A DNA stretch of 9,620 bases from an uncultured Clostridia bacterium (lineage in GTDB: Bacteria > Bacillota > Clostridia > Oscillospirales > Oscillospiraceae): the NCBI GenBank assembly GCA_932222125.1, contig CAKNZJ010000187.1:1-9620 (forward strand), in the 5' to 3' direction. Of this stretch, positions 6,490-9,620 are shown piece after piece; the first letter of the stretch is position 1; each line of letters begins with the position of its first letter. Position numbers and translations under genes: made by a program. Below the pieces are notes generated by a model that was not told the origin of the DNA, ran no database searches, and worked only from the letters and a program-made list of their open reading frames with translations.

Positions 6490-6660
6490 GACGCGCTAAA
6501 TAGCGGAAAACCAAACACACGTTTGTCGCCCCCGTTCCTGGTTCTTTCTCTGTTCTAAATCCTTCAAGTGAGTCCTTCCTGGTGCCGCGCTGTGAGGCCG
6601 CCCCTGGATCAGCAACAGGACGCATTTCTCCCTTGGTGGAAATGCGTCCTGTTTATAAGC
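6490..6660. other. Non-coding junction before the conjugative-element genes
   Basis: No convincing gene is visible on either strand. The only clear structure is the hairpin at 6614-6653. The stretch separates plus-strand metabolic genes from minus-strand conjugation genes, so a boundary of the mobile element could lie here or just to the left. No integrase, tRNA gene or obvious direct-repeat attachment site was found. Confidence 0.45.
6614..6653 (-). terminator. Hairpin with perfect 15-bp stem, probable terminator of the minus-strand operon
   Basis: AACAGGACGCATTTC at 6614-6628 pairs exactly with 6639-6653 around a ten-base loop. It begins seven bases beyond the stop codon of the helix-turn-helix gene, the right place to end the virD4-HTH transcript. 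The stem is only moderately GC-rich and the following U-run is short on both strands, so termination efficiency is uncertain. Confidence 0.6.
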
Positions 6661-6927
6661 CTATGAGTTATCGCAGATTTTGTAAAGATTGGAAGTGCAT
6701 CCACCGTTCTCTCGCCAGCGACTCTCCTTTGACAGATAGCCAGCCGCATAGAGATCGTTTAACGCCCGCTGCACGGTGGCGCGGGAGAGATGCATCTCCC
6801 GCGCTATCGTCTGGACGGAGGGCCAACAGGTTCCGTCTTTGTTAGTGCGATCCTTGAGATACATATACACTGCAATCGCCCGGTGGGGCAGATCGGAGGA
6901 ATAAATAGAATTAAAGTACCCCATCAT
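6661..6927 (-). CDS. Small winged helix-turn-helix protein of a conjugative element
   Basis: An 88-residue protein whose central part is a helix-turn-helix: SVQTIAREMHLSRATVQRALNDLYAAGYL (about residues 37-65), with the recognition helix SRATVQRALNDL and a following wing-like segment. The N-terminus (MGYFNSIYSSDLPHRAIAVYMYLKDRTNKDGTCWPS) matches the helical lead-in of replication-initiator or GntR-like winged-helix proteins common beside virD4 genes in Firmicutes integrative elements; this is from memory of the family. The ATG pair at 6922-6927 offers two starts; a GTGAGGTAGGG stretch immediately upstream, overlapping the virD4 stop codon, can act as ribosome binding site. Only seven bases separate it from virD4, so they are co-transcribed and translationally linked. 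Likely a DNA-binding regulator of transfer or replication of the element. Confidence 0.8.
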   Translation of the reverse strand: MMGYFNSIYSSDLPHRAIAVYMYLKDRTNKDGTCWPSVQTIAREMHLSRATVQRALNDLYAAGYLSKESRWRENGGCTSNLYKICDNS

Positions 6928-6934
6928 CCCTACC

Positions 6935-8329
6935 TCACTCCCGCAGAGAGGAGGGATTCCCCTCTGCGTGCCGCAGTGCCTGCCGTGGATGATGTGGCCC
7001 TGACCCCATTGGCGCAGCCTGGGAAGTAGCCTCCGGACCGGATTTCGGATGCTTTTCTAGAATCGCTTCCTCCAACTCCTTCCTATCCGCATAGTAGACC
7101 TTCCGCTGACCACGATCCGGCATCAGATATGCTTTTCCGAAGGTGATGCCCCAGTCAAGGAACAGCCGCAGCCGCGTTTGCATGGGGTTCGTCCCGGTTT
7201 TCATCACCACAAACGAGCCCTTGGGTATGGCTTTTAGCTCATCCGGGGTCATGAGCGGACGTCCCATCATCTGGAGCGACTGATTGACACCATCTTTCGC
7301 CTTGCTGATGTAACCACCCTGCACTGTCTGATTTCCCAAGGCTTTGGAGAGTACCTCCGCCGTCTGGCTGTTGGGGGCGAAGCCGCCAAAGATCGTATCC
7401 TGCACATTGTCTTGGATGATCTCCGCGCCCTCTTTGCCGTAATTCTTCTCCAACTGTGCAAGGCTCTGGATAATCGGCACCAGCGTCAGCTTTCGGGAGC
7501 GGCCTGCGGAGAACAATGGGAGAATGTCAAAGGGCGGCATGGTACCCAGCTCATCGCAGAAAAATACCACACGATTTTGCAGCTTTCCGCCATTTTCGTC
7601 CGCAACGGCAAACAGCTCACGGGACAACTGCTGGATCATCAACCCCGCCATAAAGTTTTTGCTGGGGTCTTCCTCCGGAAGAATCAGAAATATAGCGGAT
7701 TTCTTGCTGGCAAAACTCTCCGCATCAATGGCACTGTCGAAGCACAGCACCTGCTCAAGTTCACTGTCGAGGAAACTGTTCAATCGCGACAGCACAGTAG
7801 ACAGTACGGATGCCATGGCCTGATCGGATGTATTCAATGCTGCGCCTGCAAACCATCTGGCTTTGTGCTCAGACGGCAGCTTGCTCATGAGTACCTGGAA
7901 TTGACTTTTGCCCTTATCCGCACCCGTGGCAGGTTCCAGCAGATCCTGCACCAGCTTGAACACGCTGACGATGTGCCGCCGCTCCTGGGGAGCCTCCTCC
8001 GTGGGCGGCAGATACTCCGCCAGCAGGAGAACGACCGCCGTGAGCAGTCCCTCGGCGGCGTCATAGAAAAACGCATTCTGCCCGTAGTTTGAGGCGTCTC
8101 CCTCCGGGTTTATGATGGTCTTTGCCAAAATTTTGGCGTACTTCTCCGCCTTGGCTCTCGCCGCCAGATTGGACGGCTGTTCCCGGCAGATATCCATGTA
8201 GCGGTTGATGAGCGTGAGGAGGTTGTATCCGTCTGACCTGGTAGGGTTGCGCAGGTCGATCACCGCCACTTTGTAGCCGTAGTGCTGTGAGGCCACGGCG
8301 CCGTAGTTCCGGGCGAGGTTTTGCGATAG
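6935..8329 (-). CDS. virD4: VirD4/TraG-type coupling protein, 3' exon of an intron-split gene
   Basis: The C-terminal ~464 residues of a type IV secretion coupling ATPase, a membrane-anchored hexamer that brings the relaxase-DNA complex to the conjugation channel. The visible part begins in the ATPase domain (NLARNYGAVASQHYGYKVAVIDL, then NPTRSDGYNLL), includes the all-alpha domain (about 90-200), Walker B VVFFCDELGTMP (residues 260-271 of the open frame), the SAGRSRKLTLVPIIQSLAQLEKNYG segment, the sensor-like FGGFAPNSQTAEVLS, and RPLMTPDEL. The transmembrane N-terminus and Walker A are absent. An ATG at 8347 gives a 470-residue frame, but its first residues are encoded by intron domain VI, so it is not the true start. 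The upstream exon should lie past the intron, beyond the window. If the intron splices, the gene can be functional. Exact exon start is uncertain by about 10 bases. Confidence 0.85.
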   Translation of the reverse strand, partial: LSQNLARNYGAVASQHYGYKVAVIDLRNPTRSDGYNLLTLINRYMDICREQPSNLAARAKAEKYAKILAKTIINPEGDASNYGQNAFFYDAAEGLLTAVVLLLAEYLPPTEEAPQERRHIVSVFKLVQDLLEPATGADKGKSQFQVLMSKLPSEHKARWFAGAALNTSDQAMASVLSTVLSRLNSFLDSELEQVLCFDSAIDAESFASKKSAIFLILPEEDPSKNFMAGLMIQQLSRELFAVADENGGKLQNRVVFFCDELGTMPPFDILPLFSAGRSRKLTLVPIIQSLAQLEKNYGKEGAEIIQDNVQDTIFGGFAPNSQTAEVLSKALGNQTVQGGYISKAKDGVNQSLQMMGRPLMTPDELKAIPKGSFVVMKTGTNPMQTRLRLFLDWGITFGKAYLMPDRGQRKVYYADRKELEEAILEKHPKSGPEATSQAAPMGSGPHHPRQALRHAEGNPSSLRE

Positions 8330-8331
8330 GT

Positions 8332-8356
8332 AATCCTTTGAAGTCATCTCCAGATT
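8332..8356 (-). ncRNA. Group II intron domain VI with bulged branch-point adenosine
   Basis: On the minus strand AAUCU (8356-8352) pairs with GGAUU (8336-8332), and GGAG (8351-8348) with CUUC (8343-8340), around an AUGA loop. An AAA bulge (8339-8337) on the 3' side supplies the branch-point A; the adenosine at 8337 lies seven bases before the proposed last intron base. A longer stem drawing G's from 8359-8365 and bases to 8321 is also possible and would shift the boundary slightly. Confidence 0.65.
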
Positions 8357-8368
8357 TTCCCCCGCTTA

Positions 8369-8402
8369 GCACCGTGCGCGATAGTTTCCCATCACACGGC
8401 GC
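8369..8402 (-). ncRNA. Group II intron domain V
   Basis: On the minus strand this is exactly 34 bases: lower stem GCGCCGUG paired with CACGGUGC (one G-U), a two-base CG bulge, upper stem UGAUGG/CUAUCG and a GAAA tetraloop. This is the catalytic hairpin that binds the active-site metal ions. Bases 2-4 read CGC rather than the more usual AGC. Confidence 0.88.
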
Positions 8403-8413
8403 CCCATCAATGT

Positions 8414-9620
8414 TTACCTATTTGCAATTTTACAGTTGCCAGCCAATTCCCTCAGTTTGTTCAGTCGAACCATATTCAACTTGCAGGATTCCAGCTTATT
8501 GAGATACTTTCGTATGGTTTCTTCTTCTGTGGCATGAATTAACTGATGTACATCCGGCGTAACGAGGATAAGATTTGCATAATCATCTCCACCGCCTGCC
8601 TGTTTTGGCGTAATGTGGTGAACAATAATGTTTCCCACTGCCAGCGGCTCCTTACTGATTGCGCATTTGCCATGCTGCGCAACGAACATAGATATCCGGT
8701 TGTCATTCAGTTCTGTACTTGCCCTCTGTAATGGATTTTCCATAAGCTGCCGCAGCGCACGGGGATTTACCGCATTTTGCAGCGCATGGATTTTTGCCCT
8801 GCCTGCCTTGGTGTAGTCGCATATATCCTGCGAAAAACACAACGGCGGCTTGGTTTTGACTCCGTTAATAGGGAACAGCGCAAGCTTTGCCACATAGAAG
8901 ATTTTGCCGTGAAAGTCTCCATAAAATTGCTGAAATGCCTGGCTTTTCAGGCCCGTTTCACTTCGGTATCTTTTTGTCCTGCATAGAAGGCTCTTTCTGA
9001 CATCAAAGGCAATGCGGTCAAAGTCGGTATACACATAGGTTGCGACCTTGTAATAGTTATGCAGCCCCAGCACGGTGGCATTAAATTGCATAACGTTGGG
9101 CGTACTTGGATTTTTGCCTATCCGCCGGATTGCCGTTCGGATGGTATCCTTGCACTTGAGAAACGCCTTTTCTGTCATTTGAGACTTGACCACCCATTTC
9201 CCGCTTTTGGGACGCAATTTCAGCTTGAACCCCAGAAAGTCCGACCACCGCTTCTTCAGATTGACGATTTTGGACTTCTCCGGGCTGATTTCCAGGTCCA
9301 ATCGCTCCATCAGCCATTTCTGTGTTGCGATATAAATGCGCTCCGCCTCGCTCCTTGTTTTGCAAAAGAGCTTGAAGTCATCAGCGTACCGAACAATGAA
9401 GACTTTTTTCAAGCCTGTGGCTCTCAATGCCCTGTATCGCTCCGATGGACCCCTATATTGCTTATGAGGCTGAAATGTTTCCCATTGATTGGATATCCAC
9501 CAATCCAGCTCATTCAGGACGACGTTCGCCAATAACGGGCTGAGGATTCCGCCCTGTGGTACACCTTTTTCTGGTATGCCGGTTCCAGCGATGGGCGCTT
9601 TCAGCATTCTGGATAGGACA
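8414..9620 (-). CDS. ltrA: Group II intron reverse transcriptase/maturase with HNH endonuclease domain (N-terminus off window)
   Basis: The frame is open to the right edge, so the N-terminal fingers (RT0-RT3) are outside the window; the Met at 9605-9607 is internal. The visible ~400 residues contain RT4 GVPQGGILSPLLANVVLNELD, RT5 with the catalytic YADD (residues 74-77 counted from that Met), RT6/RT7 (EISPEKSKI; WSDFLGFKL), and the maturase X/thumb region (TPNVMQFNATVLGLHNYYKVATYVY). A C-terminal HNH endonuclease follows, with C315, H330-H331, a GGGDDYANLILV stretch around N345, and H354/H358. The protein folds and splices its own intron and copies it into new DNA sites by target-primed reverse transcription. 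No stop or frameshift interrupts it, so it appears intact. It ends 12 bases before domain V begins. The HNH domain argues against the classic IIC class, which lacks one. Confidence 0.92.
   Translation of the reverse strand, partial: VLSRMLKAPIAGTGIPEKGVPQGGILSPLLANVVLNELDWWISNQWETFQPHKQYRGPSERYRALRATGLKKVFIVRYADDFKLFCKTRSEAERIYIATQKWLMERLDLEISPEKSKIVNLKKRWSDFLGFKLKLRPKSGKWVVKSQMTEKAFLKCKDTIRTAIRRIGKNPSTPNVMQFNATVLGLHNYYKVATYVYTDFDRIAFDVRKSLLCRTKRYRSETGLKSQAFQQFYGDFHGKIFYVAKLALFPINGVKTKPPLCFSQDICDYTKAGRAKIHALQNAVNPRALRQLMENPLQRASTELNDNRISMFVAQHGKCAISKEPLAVGNIIVHHITPKQAGGGDDYANLILVTPDVHQLIHATEEETIRKYLNKLESCKLNMVRLNKLRELAGNCKIANR

Larger units (their letters stand above)
8330..9620 (-). mobile_element. 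Group II intron inserted in virD4 (3' part; continues beyond the window)
   Basis: The element contains, in transcription order, a reverse transcriptase/maturase gene, an ORF-free spacer, a 34-base domain V and a short domain VI, the standard 3' half of a bacterial group II intron. It lies on the same strand as the interrupted virD4, as required for removal by splicing. The 3' end is placed at 8330 because domain VI closes there with a terminal AC, the exon then continues in the virD4 frame, and a bulged A is eight bases from that end. The 5' end (GUGYG) and domains I-III are off the right edge. Exon-binding sites cannot be tested because the 5' exon is missing. Confidence 0.85.

Noticed and set aside
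6419..6625. 68-residue minus-strand frame across the junction region
   Set aside because: It overlaps both the plus-strand fragment and the hairpin arm, has no ribosome binding site and resembles no family I know.
7412..8092. 226-residue plus-strand open frame opposite virD4
   Set aside because: It lies antisense to the conserved VirD4 ATPase domain, has no recognisable motif and is most simply a shadow frame.
9059..9535. 158-residue plus-strand open frame opposite the intron reverse transcriptase
   Set aside because: It overlaps the YADD and X domains on the other strand and shows no domain of its own.
1..9620. CRISPR array, tRNA, rRNA or known riboswitch
   Set aside because: No regularly spaced repeats, cloverleaf or conserved riboswitch core was seen on reading the window; subtle cases would need covariance-model searches.

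Overview
The window looks like accessory DNA from a moderately GC-rich anaerobic Clostridia, probably an Oscillospiraceae- or Lachnospiraceae-like gut organism. This is an inference from the strong AGGAGG ribosome binding sites, the mix of redox and demethylase-like enzymes, a Firmicutes-type MepA-like MATE pump, and a Firmicutes-type VirD4 coupling protein followed by a small helix-turn-helix gene. No rRNA or tRNA gene was seen that could fix the taxonomy.

Positions 1-2964 hold a tight plus-strand operon. It contains the 3' end of an unrecognised gene, a GcvT-fold (tetrahydrofolate-dependent aminomethyltransferase/demethylase family) protein, a classical short-chain dehydrogenase (SDR), and a second SDR. 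The second SDR has a long insertion between its catalytic Ser and Tyr, like the 3-alpha-hydroxysteroid dehydrogenase/coniferyl-alcohol dehydrogenase branch. Together they suggest a catabolic route that removes a one-carbon group onto folate and oxidises or reduces alcohol/ketone groups on a substrate that cannot be named from sequence. A perfect hairpin lies between the two SDR genes.

Positions 2961-6130 hold a second unit. A minus-strand TetR-family repressor ends tail-to-tail with the second SDR, the two stop codons overlapping. It faces a divergent plus-strand pair: a third SDR with an unusual ~83-residue C-terminal extension, and a MATE multidrug/metabolite exporter. The 173-bp divergent promoter carries a good sigma-70-like promoter and repeated CAGATG half-sites. 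This arrangement fits a repressor that senses a small molecule and controls its modification and export. A perfect 22-bp-stem terminator closes the unit.

Positions 6131-6660 are a junction with no intact recognised gene: the terminator, a short coding-like fragment, and a second 15-bp-stem hairpin.

Positions 6661-9620 are the minus-strand end of a conjugative element. A VirD4/TraG-type coupling-protein gene has been split by a group II intron, so only its 3' exon (Walker B half) is in the window, followed by the small helix-turn-helix gene. The intron shows its 3' end (domains V and VI) and most of its reverse transcriptase/maturase with a C-terminal HNH endonuclease domain. The intron 5' part and the Walker A half of virD4 lie beyond the right edge.
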